DNA from: Sphingomonas sp.
GTDB lineage: Bacteria; Pseudomonadota; Alphaproteobacteria; Sphingomonadales; Sphingomonadaceae
DNA length: 41,142 nt
Assembly (NCBI GenBank): GCA_021732445.1
Contig: JAKFUZ010000013.1
Location: forward strand, 1-41,142
Reading direction: 5' to 3'
Below the pieces are notes generated by a model. That model ran no database searches and was not told the origin of the DNA. It saw only the letters and a list, made by a program, of their open reading frames with translations. This document shows, piece by piece, positions 1 through 8,356 of the stretch (position 1 is its first letter; each line of letters starts with the position of its first letter). A program made the translations under genes and the position numbers.

Positions 1-176
1 ATTGGGGTGGGGCTTGGTGTCGGCGTGGGGCTTGGTGCCGGCGTTGGCGCAGGGCTGGGCGCCGGGGAAGGCGCCGGCGTCGCCACCACTGGCACGGAGG
101 ACGGGGTGGCGTTCCCGCTGCATCCGCCCAGCAGCGCGGCGATTATTGGGGTGAGGTGCCAATGCCTCGGTTTCAT
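1..176 (-). CDS. Pro/Thr-rich lipoprotein, N-terminal fragment
   Basis: Only the first 58 codons are in the window; the gene runs off the left edge. It starts at the ATG at 176-174, with GGGAGG a few bases upstream as ribosome binding site. Residues 5-19 form a short signal peptide ending in a lipobox (L-G-G-C, Cys19), so the mature protein is predicted to be lipid-anchored. After the cysteine comes a low-complexity linker of Pro alternating with Thr, Ala and Ser, a typical spacer that holds a downstream domain away from the membrane. The functional domain lies outside the window and cannot be named. The opposite strand is also open here, as a Gly/Val repeat, but that is the shadow of this linker. 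Confidence 0.7.
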   Translation of the reverse strand, partial: MKPRHWHLTPIIAALLGGCSGNATPSSVPVVATPAPSPAPSPAPTPAPSPTPTPSPTP

Positions 177-265
177 GCCTGCCTCCCGCAAGTGATCCGC
201 AGCGATGCTATGCGGCAGACGCCGCGGTTTCGCCACTGTCGCGCCGAACCGCCCCGCTGGCGCGC

Positions 266-1054
266 TCAGGCGTCGATACTAGTGCCGAGCGCGCCATGAA
301 CCAGCCCGCCATCGACCGCAATCGTCTCACCGACGACATAATTCCCCGCCCGGCTGGCGAGGTAAATGGCGGTGCCGGCCATATCTTCGTCAACGCCGAT
401 GCGCCTGGCGGGAATGCCCTGTGCAATCACCTCGCCATGGTCGCGCGCGGCCTTGTTCATTTCGCTGGCAAAGGCGCCCGGCGCGATCGAGGTCACGTTG
501 ATATGGTCGTGCACCAGTCGCGCGGCCATGCGCTTCGTGAGGTAAATCAGTGCCGATTTGGACGCGTGATAGCTATAGGTTTCCCAGGGATTCAGCCGCA
601 GCCCGTCAATCGAGGTGATGTTGATGACCTTGGCGGGCGTGTCGGCGCTCGCTGCGGCCTTCAGCGCCTGATGCAGCGCCTGTGTCAGGAAAAAGGGTGA
701 TTTCACGTTCAGGTCCATCACCTTGTCCCAGCCTTTTTCCGGGAAAGTCTCGAAGCTCTCGCCCCAGGCGGCGCCGGCATTGTTGACGAGAATGTCCAGC
801 TTGCGCTCATGCTCGGCGAGTTGCGCGGCAAGTGCCTTGCACCCGGCAACCGTGGACACATCCTGCGGCAGTGCCGTGCAGTTGGCGCCCAGCCCGTTGG
901 CGGTCTCGAAACAGGCGTCGGCCTTGCGCGACGAGATGTAAACCCTGGCGCCCTGCGCAATGAAGCCCGCGGCAATCATCCGGCCGATGCCGCGGCTGCC
1001 GCCGGTTATGAGCGCCACGCGGCCGTCGAGGCGGAACAGGTTCGTCGTGTCCAT
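266..1054 (-). CDS. SDR family NAD(P)-dependent oxidoreductase
   Basis: A 262-residue classical short-chain dehydrogenase/reductase, a cytoplasmic Rossmann-fold enzyme that interconverts alcohols and ketones. Visible motifs are the cofactor loop TGGSRGIG (residues 17-24), NNAG (91-94), the catalytic Ser at about 148 and the YxxxK pair Tyr162/Lys166. The ATG at 1054 has AGGAGA upstream. It lies 24 bases downstream of the acyl-CoA dehydrogenase gene on the same strand, so the two probably share an mRNA. That pairing suggests oxidation of a fatty-acyl or other CoA-linked intermediate, or a polyketide/ketoreductase-like step. The substrate cannot be read from the sequence. The family call is certain, the role is inference. 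Confidence 0.93.
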   Translation of the reverse strand: MDTTNLFRLDGRVALITGGSRGIGRMIAAGFIAQGARVYISSRKADACFETANGLGANCTALPQDVSTVAGCKALAAQLAEHERKLDILVNNAGAAWGESFETFPEKGWDKVMDLNVKSPFFLTQALHQALKAAASADTPAKVINITSIDGLRLNPWETYSYHASKSALIYLTKRMAARLVHDHINVTSIAPGAFASEMNKAARDHGEVIAQGIPARRIGVDEDMAGTAIYLASRAGNYVVGETIAVDGGLVHGALGTSIDA

Positions 1055-1078
1055 GATGTTTCTCCTGATATGGCGCGG

Positions 1079-2224
1079 TCAGCCGCCGCGCTTTACGGTT
1101 TCGCGGGCAATGATGAGCTGCTGGATCTGGCTTGTGCCTTCATAAATGCGGAACAGGCGAACATCGCGGTAAAGCCGCTCGATGCCGTAATCCTCGATAT
1201 AGCCGGCACCGCCGAAAATCTGCACGGCGCGGTCGGCCACGCGGCCAACCATTTCGCTGGCAAAATATTTTGACGCAGCCGATTCCATCACGACATCGCG
1301 CCCTGCATCTTTTGCGGCGGCAGTTTCGAGTGTCAACGCACGCGCGGCCAGCGCTTCGGTCTTGGAATCGGCGATCATCGCCTGGATGAGCTGATGCTCG
1401 GCAATCGGCTTGCCAAATTGCATGCGGGTGGTTGCATAGGCAACACAATCGGCGATCAGCCGCTCGGCCACGCCCACGCAAACTGCCGAAATGTGCAAGC
1501 GCCCGCGATCGAGCACGCGCATCGCGATCTTGAAGCCTTCGCCTTCGTCGCCCAGCCGGTTTTCCACAGGCACCGCCACGTCGTCAAAATTGACGTCGGC
1601 GACCTTGGCGCCCTTTTGCCCCATCTTCTTTTCAGGCTCGCCAACTGACAGACCGGCCGAGTCGCGGGGAACGAGGAAGGCGGAAACGCCGCGGGCGCCA
1701 GCGTCGTCGCCGGTGCGCGCCATCACCGTGAACAGGTCCGCCTTGTCGGCATTGGTGATATAACGCTTCGTGCCCGTGAGCTTGTAGACAGCGCCATCGC
1801 GCACGGCGCGGGTCTTTACAGCGCCCGAATCGCTGCCGACATCGGGCTCGGTCAGCGCAAAGCTCGTCACGATCTCGCCGCTGGCGATGCGCGGCAGCCA
1901 TTTGGCCTTTTGCTCCGGCGTGCCGGCCATCACCAGCCCCTGGCTGCCAATGCCGACATTGGTGCCAAAGGTGGAGCGGAAGGCAGGCGTTGTGCGGCCA
2001 AGCTCAATGGCGACGCGGCATTCCTCGGCCATGGTCAGCCCCAGCCCGCCATATTCCTCGGCAATGGACAGGCCATAAAGCCCAAGGCCGCGCATCTCCG
2101 CGACGATGTCGGCGGGGATGGCATCGGCTGCCTCGACCGCGCTTTCCAGCGGCCGCAGCCGCTGCGCAACAAAGCGCTGCACGGTGTCGATCAGCGCGTC
2201 AAAGGTTTCGGCATCAAGCGCCAC
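1079..2224 (-). CDS. Acyl-CoA dehydrogenase
   Basis: A 381-residue FAD enzyme that oxidises acyl-CoA to 2-enoyl-CoA and passes electrons to ETF. The length and three-part layout (helical N-terminus, central beta domain with FALTEPDVGSD at about 140, C-terminal helical domain) are standard. The C-terminal motif YEGTSQIQ carries the expected catalytic glutamate, about Glu362. The start is GTG at 2224-2222 with GAGGAGAG upstream. It is first in an operon with the downstream SDR gene. A weak promoter on this strand may be TTGCCG (2290-2285) and TATAGC (2269-2264), but its 15-base spacer is short. Chain-length preference is not visible; short or branched chain is the commonest for this size. Confidence 0.95.
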   Translation of the reverse strand: MALDAETFDALIDTVQRFVAQRLRPLESAVEAADAIPADIVAEMRGLGLYGLSIAEEYGGLGLTMAEECRVAIELGRTTPAFRSTFGTNVGIGSQGLVMAGTPEQKAKWLPRIASGEIVTSFALTEPDVGSDSGAVKTRAVRDGAVYKLTGTKRYITNADKADLFTVMARTGDDAGARGVSAFLVPRDSAGLSVGEPEKKMGQKGAKVADVNFDDVAVPVENRLGDEGEGFKIAMRVLDRGRLHISAVCVGVAERLIADCVAYATTRMQFGKPIAEHQLIQAMIADSKTEALAARALTLETAAAKDAGRDVVMESAASKYFASEMVGRVADRAVQIFGGAGYIEDYGIERLYRDVRLFRIYEGTSQIQQLIIARETVKRGG

Positions 2225-2323
2225 GACCTGCTCTCCTCATTTCGCATCACCTTAGCCTTTTCAGCTATAGCGAGTTGGGCGGCCCGGCAAGCCGCGCAAA
2301 CCCGAAATTCGAACCGGCGGCGA

Positions 2324-2351
2324 TTGACCGCGCCAGACTCCATACTATGCT
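2324..2351 (+). promoter_or_regulatory. Sigma-70-like promoter for the SDR gene at 2383
   Basis: TTGACC at 2324-2329 and TATGCT at 2346-2351 are separated by 16 bases on the plus strand. This places transcription start near 2358, about 25 bases before the ATG at 2383. The region lies between divergent genes. Confidence 0.4.
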
Positions 2352-2382
2352 TCCAAAAAATGCTAGAGAGGAGGAACGGATA

Positions 2383-3213
2383 ATGCGCTACGCAGGCAGG
2401 CGCGCGGTCGTGACCGGCGGCGCATCGGGCATCGGGAAGGCAACCGCCGAGCGGCTGGCGAGCGAAGGCGCCGAGGTTTGGATTGGCGATATTGATGTCG
2501 GGGGTGGCGAGCACATCGCGCAAACCTCCAACGGCCGCATCCGGTTTTGCCGCACTGATGTGTGCAAGGTGGGCGATATCGAGGCGCTGATCGTGGCGGC
2601 GGAGGCAGCGGGCGGCATCGACCTGCTGTTCAACAATGCCGGCGCCGGCGGCGCGCGTGAAAAGATTGACGCGGTCTCGGCAGACGACTGGGACCAGACA
2701 ATGCATTTGCTGCTCCGCTCGGTTGCCATGGGCATCCGCTACGCCGCCCCGTTGATGGCCGCGCGCGGCGGCGGCGCAATCGTCAACACATCGTCGATTT
2801 CGGCGCTGGGTGCCGGCTATGCACCCACCGCCTATTCCGTCGCCAAGGCAGGCGTGCTGCACCTGACGAAAATGGCGGCCGCGGATTTGTCCCGGCATAA
2901 TATTCGCGTGAACGCGATTTGCCCCGGCTTCATCACCACCAACATCTTTACCAGCGCAATCGGGCTGGAGGGCGAAGGGCTGCAACAGGCCAAGGCAGTG
3001 GTTGAAGGCATCGCGCCCACCGCGCAACCGATGCAGCGTGCGGGGCGGCCGGAAGATATTGCGGCAGCCGTTGCCTATCTTGGCAGCGACGATGCCAGCT
3101 TCGTCACGGGCACCCATCTCCTGGTAGATGGCGGCATGACGATAGGGCCCCGGCATAGCTGGGACCCCGCAATGCCCAGCCTGTTGTCGTCGCTTGAGGC
3201 ATTTCGGCAGTGA
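2383..3213 (+). CDS. SDR family NAD(P)-dependent oxidoreductase
   Basis: A 276-residue classical short-chain dehydrogenase/reductase. Motifs: cofactor loop TGGASGIG (residues 11-18), NNAG (83-86), catalytic Ser about 137, Tyr150 and Lys154. The reading frame is open far upstream to 1990, but the ATG at 2383 is chosen because GAGAGGAGGAA precedes it and the protein then begins in register with the family. It is divergent from the acyl-CoA dehydrogenase operon, so it may act in the same pathway, but that is inference. The substrate is unknown. Confidence 0.93.
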   Translation: MRYAGRRAVVTGGASGIGKATAERLASEGAEVWIGDIDVGGGEHIAQTSNGRIRFCRTDVCKVGDIEALIVAAEAAGGIDLLFNNAGAGGAREKIDAVSADDWDQTMHLLLRSVAMGIRYAAPLMAARGGGAIVNTSSISALGAGYAPTAYSVAKAGVLHLTKMAAADLSRHNIRVNAICPGFITTNIFTSAIGLEGEGLQQAKAVVEGIAPTAQPMQRAGRPEDIAAAVAYLGSDDASFVTGTHLLVDGGMTIGPRHSWDPAMPSLLSSLEAFRQ

Positions 3214-3264
3214 GCATCGCAGTCGGGGCGCCGGCAGCGTCAACGCCGGGCACCGTGCCGGCCG

Positions 3265-3405
3265 ATGTCGTCAACCGTACCGATGCTGGTCTTCGTCATT
3301 TTGCCCGCCATATTTTATGGGATGGCGTCGCTCATTTACGCCCGATTCCCGTTCGGCCGCGCCGAACATCTCGCCCGGCTGGAGACCATGCGGGCCGCCC
3401 TGTGA
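3265..3405 (+). CDS. Possible 46-residue single-pass membrane protein
   Basis: A short open frame in the 361-base gap between the SDR gene and the CHAP gene. The product has one hydrophobic segment (residues 7-24, rich in Val, Ile, Phe, Leu), then a charged tail with several Arg and Glu. Both the ATG at 3265 and the ATG at 3283 are possible starts. No good ribosome binding site is seen for either, so this is tentative. The rest of the gap shows nothing I can name. Confidence 0.35.
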   Translation: MSSTVPMLVFVILPAIFYGMASLIYARFPFGRAEHLARLETMRAAL

Positions 3406-3574
3406 GCGAAACGGCCGGCAGGCGCGGATTGTGTCGCTGTCGTCCAACCGGTCAACGTCTCGCCAACACGGTTCGTCCCGAAAGTTTGCCGGGCAGCGGC
3501 CGCCGGGGTTCCCAGCATCGACGCGGTCTGCTTGGAGACGATTGAAAGTCATTCTGCGGCCCTTTGGGGGATCC

Positions 3575-4150
3575 ATGAATTTTACCCGTCTTGCAGCGCG
3601 ATTTGCGCTAGTGTTGTCGCTTGGTCTTGTAACGGGCGCGCCTGCCATGGCCGGTGGGTTGCAGTGCGTGCCGTTTGCGCGCCAGCTATCGGGCATCGCC
3701 ATTCGCGGCAACGCCAATACCTGGTGGAGCCAGGCTGAGGGGCGCTATGCACGCGGCCGCACGCCAAGGATTGGCGCGGTGCTCACCTTTGCGGCAATCC
3801 GGTCGATGCGGCTTGGCCATGTCGCGATGGTCAGCCGGATTGTCAGCGACCGCGAGGTGCTGCTCACCCACGCCAACTGGTCGCGCCGCGGCGGCATCGA
3901 GCGGGATGTCCGCGCCGTTGACGTGTCGGACGCTGGCGACTGGAGCGCGGTGCGCGTGTGGTTCGGCCGCATCGGCGGGCTGGGGACGACCGTTTACCCT
4001 ATCAAGGGGTTTATTTATGCAGACAGCGCGCCCGAGCCCGATGCGGCTGACCTGCCTGCCACCCCGGCACAGCCAGCCCGGCTGCGCCCAACGCTTGGGC
4101 CAGATGACGCGCGCGGCATTTACACGCTGGTCACCCCGACAGACTATTGA
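3575..4150 (+). CDS. Secreted CHAP-domain protein
   Basis: A 191-residue exported protein with a signal peptide (residues 1-26, cleavage likely after APAMA). The rest resembles the CHAP (cysteine/histidine-dependent amidohydrolase/peptidase) fold: Cys in QCVPFAR, a GDxA-like segment replaced by RIGAVLTF, His in LGHVAMV, and Asn in HANW. CHAP enzymes cut peptidoglycan peptide bonds in the periplasm. The frame is open back to 3194, but the ATG at 3575 begins the signal peptide and has a G-rich stretch just upstream. The C-terminal 40 residues are Ala/Pro rich. It stands alone and points toward msrB. Lytic activity is inferred from the family; many sphingomonad CHAP proteins are uncharacterised. 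Confidence 0.85.
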   Translation: MNFTRLAARFALVLSLGLVTGAPAMAGGLQCVPFARQLSGIAIRGNANTWWSQAEGRYARGRTPRIGAVLTFAAIRSMRLGHVAMVSRIVSDREVLLTHANWSRRGGIERDVRAVDVSDAGDWSAVRVWFGRIGGLGTTVYPIKGFIYADSAPEPDAADLPATPAQPARLRPTLGPDDARGIYTLVTPTDY

Positions 4151-4204
4151 CGGCGCCCCAATGCTGACGGCGCCCGGTTACTGATCGTCGCAGCGTGCGT
4201 CGCC

Positions 4205-4240
4205 GCGGGATGTGGCACGGGCCACAACCCGCCGCGTTTT
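4205..4240 (+). terminator. Possible intrinsic terminator of the CHAP gene
   Basis: Arms at 4205-4216 and 4221-4232 pair with one internal A-A mismatch around a 4-base loop (ACGG). GCCGC and then four T follow. It lies between convergent genes, 55 bases past the CHAP stop. The T tract is weak. Confidence 0.4.
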
Positions 4241-4242
4241 GG

Positions 4243-4743
4243 TCAGGCGTTGGTGCGCGCCGGGGTAAAGGTCATCGCGACCCCGTTCATGCAATAACGC
4301 AGTCCGGTGGGCTGCGGGCCATCGTCAAATACATGGCCAAGATGCCCGCCGCAGCGCCGGCAATGCACCTCGGTGCGGGTAAAGCCCAGCGTGCTGTCGC
4401 GGCGCGTGCCGATGGCGTTGGGCAGCGGCTTCCAGAAGCTTGGCCAGCCAGTGCCGCTGTCGAACTTGGTCTTCGAGCTGTACAGCGGCAGCGCGCACCC
4501 TGCGCATGAGAACAGGCCGGCCCTGTGCTCGTTATTCAGGGGGCTGGTGAAGGGATATTCCGTCGCCTCGTGGCGCAACGTGCGATAAGCAGCCGGCGAC
4601 AATTTTTTGCGCCAGGCGGCGTCGGTCAACTGATACGGAAATGTCTCTGCCGCGGCTGCCGGTGTCGTTGGGCGCCAGCCAAAAAAAGCAGCGGTTGCCG
4701 TGCCGATCGCGGCGATCGACAGAAATTGGCGTCGGTCGTTCAT
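4243..4743 (-). CDS. msrB: Peptide-methionine (R)-S-oxide reductase, Tat-exported
   Basis: A 166-residue MsrB that reduces methionine-R-sulfoxide in proteins. The catalytic cysteine is in RYCMNG (Cys151) and the zinc pairs are Cys80/Cys83 and Cys128/Cys131. A 33-residue leader begins DRRQFLS followed by a hydrophobic Ala-rich stretch, a twin-arginine signal, so the folded enzyme should be exported to the periplasm. The start at 4743 has AGGAAG upstream. It is downstream of the P450-ABC genes but faces the CHAP gene, and no msrA is adjacent. Function is well supported; periplasmic location is predicted from the leader. Confidence 0.95.
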   Translation of the reverse strand: MNDRRQFLSIAAIGTATAAFFGWRPTTPAAAAETFPYQLTDAAWRKKLSPAAYRTLRHEATEYPFTSPLNNEHRAGLFSCAGCALPLYSSKTKFDSGTGWPSFWKPLPNAIGTRRDSTLGFTRTEVHCRRCGGHLGHVFDDGPQPTGLRYCMNGVAMTFTPARTNA

Positions 4744-4827
4744 ATGGTTCTTCCTGATATTCCCTGTCGGTCGTGATACGCCGGGGCTTCAGGAACAGTT
4801 ACGTGGCAAGGGCTTTTTTGGACGCAC

Positions 4828-6078
4828 TCAATATTTGCTGAGTTCCACCGGCAGCGCGCGATAGCCATGGACAAAGCACGCCGCGACGCGCGTTGGCGCG
4901 CCGGTCACGTTCACACGCATCCGCCGCTTGGCCATTTCTTCCAGCAGCACGCTGATCTGCAACTCGGCCAGTCGCGCGCCGACGCAGCGGTGAATGCCAT
5001 GTCCAAATGCCAGATGGCGCCGGGCATTGGGCCGGTCGATCACAATGGCGTCGGCATCCGCGCCGAACACGCTTTCGTCGCGATTGGCGGAAAGATACCA
5101 CAAGGCCAGCTTGTCGCCTTCTTTGATCTGCTGCCCTTCCAGCACCGTATCCTGCGTCGCGGTGCGGCGCATATGCGCAAGCGGTGTTTGCCAGCGGATT
5201 ATTTCCTGCACGCAATTGGGGATAAGGCTTGGGTCGCCTTCCAATTTGGTGCGCTGGTCGGGAAACAGGTCGAGGCCATAGGCCAGCGCGCTCATCGAGT
5301 TGCGCGTGGTGTCGTTGCCGCCGACGATCAGCAGGATGAGATTCCCCAAAAATTCCATCTGATCCATCTCGGCCATGGCGTCGGAATGGATCATCATCGA
5401 GATGAGATCGGGCGTTGGCTCCTTGCCGACCTTCTGGTTCCACAAATTGGTGAAATAGGCGCCGCATTCATACATGTGCTCAAGCCGCGCTTTGCGCGAT
5501 TCGGCATCCTTGGCGAGTTCGATGTCGCCGGCCCAGTCGGACCAGAAGGTCAGCTTGCGCCGGTCCTCCCAGGGGAAATCAAACAGGATCGCCAGCATTT
5601 GCGTCGTCAGCTCAATCGACACCGTATCGACCCAGTCAAACGGCGTGCCCCAGGGCAGCGAATCGAGAATTTCGCCGGTGCGGGCGCGGATATTCGTCGT
5701 CATCCGCACCATTTCGCTTGGCGTGAAGGCGGGTGCCACGGTGCGGCGCTGGCCGGTGTGTTTGGGCCGGTCCATCGCAATGAACATCGGCATCCGCACG
5801 GTGAATTCCTCGCCCTCGACGAAATCGGCGATGGTAATGCCGCCAGCCTGCGACGAATAGATTTCGGGCAGCGATTCCACCTCGACAATCGGCTTGTAGG
5901 TTGAAACCGACCAATAGGCGCCAAAATCACTGTGCTCCACTTTGTGCACCGGCGATTCGGCGCGCAGGTGGCGGAACGGCGCCTGCCAGACATCGTCACG
6001 ATATAGCTCCGGGCGGCTGACATCGAAGGGGTCAACCCTGGAGGTATCGGGGTGCTCGGTTGCTGCTGTGGCCATCAT
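4828..6078 (-). CDS. Cytochrome P450, CYP153-like
   Basis: A 416-residue soluble bacterial P450 monooxygenase. The I-helix has GGNDTT (253-258), the K-helix EIIR (292-295), and the heme loop FGHGIHRCVGARLAE carries the axial thiolate Cys365. The I-helix context LLIVGGNDTTRNS and the RCVGxRLAE heme loop look like the CYP153 family, whose members hydroxylate the terminal carbon of alkanes and fatty acids. No ferredoxin or ferredoxin reductase gene is adjacent, so electron partners must be encoded elsewhere. The start is one of two adjacent ATGs (6078, 6075) behind GGAGCAGG. P450 identity is certain; the subfamily is from memory of motifs. Confidence 0.93.
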   Translation of the reverse strand: MMATAATEHPDTSRVDPFDVSRPELYRDDVWQAPFRHLRAESPVHKVEHSDFGAYWSVSTYKPIVEVESLPEIYSSQAGGITIADFVEGEEFTVRMPMFIAMDRPKHTGQRRTVAPAFTPSEMVRMTTNIRARTGEILDSLPWGTPFDWVDTVSIELTTQMLAILFDFPWEDRRKLTFWSDWAGDIELAKDAESRKARLEHMYECGAYFTNLWNQKVGKEPTPDLISMMIHSDAMAEMDQMEFLGNLILLIVGGNDTTRNSMSALAYGLDLFPDQRTKLEGDPSLIPNCVQEIIRWQTPLAHMRRTATQDTVLEGQQIKEGDKLALWYLSANRDESVFGADADAIVIDRPNARRHLAFGHGIHRCVGARLAELQISVLLEEMAKRRMRVNVTGAPTRVAACFVHGYRALPVELSKY

Positions 6079-6140
6079 CCTGCTCCTGTTATCGTTGCCA
6101 ACGTCCGCTCAACTAACATCAGTGTCAATAGTAAGGGCGC

Positions 6141-7373
6141 TCAATTCGGGCGTATCCGCGCCGTGCCGCGCCGCCGCCCGCCGCCTGACTTCAGCACCCC
6201 GCGCCGGAACGCGCTTGCGCTTACCCAAATGGTAATGCTGACCCACAAAAGCTGCCACGCAAGGGCCGCGAAATGGGGCCATAGCTCGGCTGAATTCGCC
6301 GCGTGCGCCGCCATCGCGAAGGGCGAGCTGAGCGGGAACAGCTCGGCCACCAGCGCCAGCGTTGTCCCCGGCTGCGATGCTGCGGCCGAGGCCAGCCCGA
6401 ACATGCCCATCTGCACGATGGTGATCGGCAGCGACAGCATCTGGATTTCGCGCATCGTGCTTGCCTGCGCGCCAACGCCCAGAAACACGGCACCCAGCAG
6501 CATATAAGCCATCGTGAAATAGGCGCAGAACAACAAAACGAAGGCGGGAAAACCAATTGCGGGGCCAATTTCGGCCAGCGCCTGCACGCCAGATGCCGGC
6601 AAAAAATGCCCCAGCTGGCTGACGAGCGTTCCCCAAAAACTAACGAACAGCACGGCCACGCCGAACATGCCGATCAGCTTGCCAAGGAACACCGCCTCCA
6701 GCGGCACGGCGGCGGCCAGTACTTCAACCACCTTGTTGCTGCGTTCCTCTGCCATCGTGCCTACTGCCTGCCCCGACAGGAACAGGGTGAGAAAGAAAAT
6801 GCCGGTCACCGCAAAGAACGCGGCCTCGCTGTGCCCGCCTTGCGACGCGGTGGTCCGCACCACCGGTGTTTTGGTGGCCGTGCTGAGCGCGGCGGTCCCG
6901 CCGCTGTTGCGCTCCCGCAGCGTTTGTTCAGCAAGCTCCGCCAGATAATCGGCAGCGCGGCCCCCGCGCGCGGCAAAAATTATCTGCGGCTTTGCCAGCG
7001 AGCCATAGAGCACCGCCGACGCATCATAGTTTTTGTCGGAAAATTTCGCGCGCGCCTGTTGGTCAAGATCGGCCGCCGGTGCTTCGATAAGCAGCGGCGG
7101 GGGTGCGTCTCCGGGGCGAAACACCTGCCGCAGGCGCGCGTCGGCGGCGGTCATGGCGCTGGCGTCTTGAGGGTTCACAATCGCGATCATCCGCGTCTTG
7201 TCAGCCGAGCCGCGCGCCAGCGTCGATCCGCCAAGCGCGCCTGCCACGCTGAAGCTAATCATGATGAGCGGCGAGAGCAGAAACAGCAGGAACATGGGCG
7301 TAAACACGGTCGCGGTAAAATCGCGCCGGGCGATGGTGAAGGTCTGGCGGAGCATCCGCTGGCGGTTGGTCAT
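6141..7373 (-). CDS. ABC-2 type transporter permease (NatB-like)
   Basis: A 410-residue inner-membrane protein. One membrane segment lies near residues 22-45, then a periplasmic domain of about 150 residues, then five or six further segments from about 185 to 385. This is the layout of NatB/ABC-2 exporters. It overlaps the upstream ATPase gene by 4 bases (7370-7373), so the two are translationally coupled and form one exporter. NatAB in Bacillus exports sodium; here the substrate is unknown, and neighbours (P450, acyl-CoA dehydrogenase) do not settle it. Confidence 0.9.
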   Translation of the reverse strand: MTNRQRMLRQTFTIARRDFTATVFTPMFLLFLLSPLIMISFSVAGALGGSTLARGSADKTRMIAIVNPQDASAMTAADARLRQVFRPGDAPPPLLIEAPAADLDQQARAKFSDKNYDASAVLYGSLAKPQIIFAARGGRAADYLAELAEQTLRERNSGGTAALSTATKTPVVRTTASQGGHSEAAFFAVTGIFFLTLFLSGQAVGTMAEERSNKVVEVLAAAVPLEAVFLGKLIGMFGVAVLFVSFWGTLVSQLGHFLPASGVQALAEIGPAIGFPAFVLLFCAYFTMAYMLLGAVFLGVGAQASTMREIQMLSLPITIVQMGMFGLASAAASQPGTTLALVAELFPLSSPFAMAAHAANSAELWPHFAALAWQLLWVSITIWVSASAFRRGVLKSGGGRRRGTARIRPN

Positions 7374-8287
7374 TGCGTGTCCTCCAGCGCATCCTTGCCG
7401 ACAATGCGTACAAAGGCGTCGTGCAGGCTTGGCCGCTCAATCGACAGGCCGGAAATGCCGTGCCCGGCTTCGATGAGCCTCATCAGCAGCGCCTCGATGC
7501 CGTCGTCGGGCATGGTGAAGCGCCAGCCATCCGCCGCGCGTTCGGCGTCGCTTGGTAGCAGGGCGCGCAGTCCATCGCCGGCATGATGCGGCACATAATG
7601 CGCGCGCAGCGGCAGCAGGGCGCGTGCGTCGGCCACCGTCCCTTCAAAGCGGCGCTTGCCGCCGGCGATGATGGCCAGCCGGTCACACACCCGCTCGGCA
7701 TGGCCCATGATGTGGGTTGAAAAAACTATGGTCGCGCCGCGCGCGCGCTCGGCCAGAATCAGCTTTTCAAGCCGTTCCTGATTTACGGGATCAAGCCCGG
7801 AGAAGGGCTCGTCAAGCACCAGCAGTTGCGGCTGGTGGACGATTGAGCCAAGCAACTGAACAAGCTGCGCCATGCCTTTTGACAGTTTGCGGATTTTTTC
7901 GTCAACGGCGTGGCCAAGTCCGGCATGTTCCATCAACCGGGTGGCCCGCTTGCGGCCTTCGTGCAGCTTCAGCCCGCGCAGCGCGCCCATAAACGCGATT
8001 GCCTCACGCGCCTTCATCGCGGGATAGAGCCCGCGCTCTTCGGGCAGATAGCCGACCTGGTCGCTTGCCTCTCGCGGGCGCGCCCGGCCCAGCAGCGTGC
8101 GGCTGCCGGCATCCGGCTCGATAATCCCCAGCAACATTCGCAGCGTGGTCGTCTTACCCGCGCCATTTGGGCCAAGCATGCCGTAAATCGCCCCGGCGGG
8201 GACCGCGATATCGACACCGTCAACCACGCGCCGGTCCCCAAACAGCTTGACCAGCCCGGTTGCGCTGATCGCCAGATCGCTCGTCAC
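7370..8287 (-). CDS. ABC transporter ATP-binding protein (NatA-like)
   Basis: A 305-residue ABC ATPase with Walker A GPNGAGKTT (39-47), a degenerate signature LSKGMAQ, Walker B followed by DEPFSGLDP, and the H-loop histidine in STHIMGH. The last 80 residues form a DUF4162-type C-terminal domain that is typical of NatA relatives. It powers the permease encoded just downstream with a 4-base overlap. The first motif begins at residue 39 as expected, which supports the start at 8287. It is divergent from queG. Confidence 0.93.
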   Translation of the reverse strand: MTSDLAISATGLVKLFGDRRVVDGVDIAVPAGAIYGMLGPNGAGKTTTLRMLLGIIEPDAGSRTLLGRARPREASDQVGYLPEERGLYPAMKAREAIAFMGALRGLKLHEGRKRATRLMEHAGLGHAVDEKIRKLSKGMAQLVQLLGSIVHQPQLLVLDEPFSGLDPVNQERLEKLILAERARGATIVFSTHIMGHAERVCDRLAIIAGGKRRFEGTVADARALLPLRAHYVPHHAGDGLRALLPSDAERAADGWRFTMPDDGIEALLMRLIEAGHGISGLSIERPSLHDAFVRIVGKDALEDTQ

Positions 8288-8356
8288 CCAAATCCCCTAA
8301 CAATTTGCGCCGTTCTGGCCAATAAAGCATGACGCGTCGAGGGGTGGTAGCGGGGA

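Noticed and set aside
1..195. Gly/Val-repeat open frame on the plus strand
   Set aside because: It is the reverse of the Pro/Thr linker of the minus-strand lipoprotein, which has a start, binding site and lipobox.
4828..6078. Steroid-type P450 (CYP125/142)
   Set aside because: The heme loop GIHRCVG and I-helix GGNDTT fit the CYP153 pattern better than the steroid families, and no other steroid genes are nearby.
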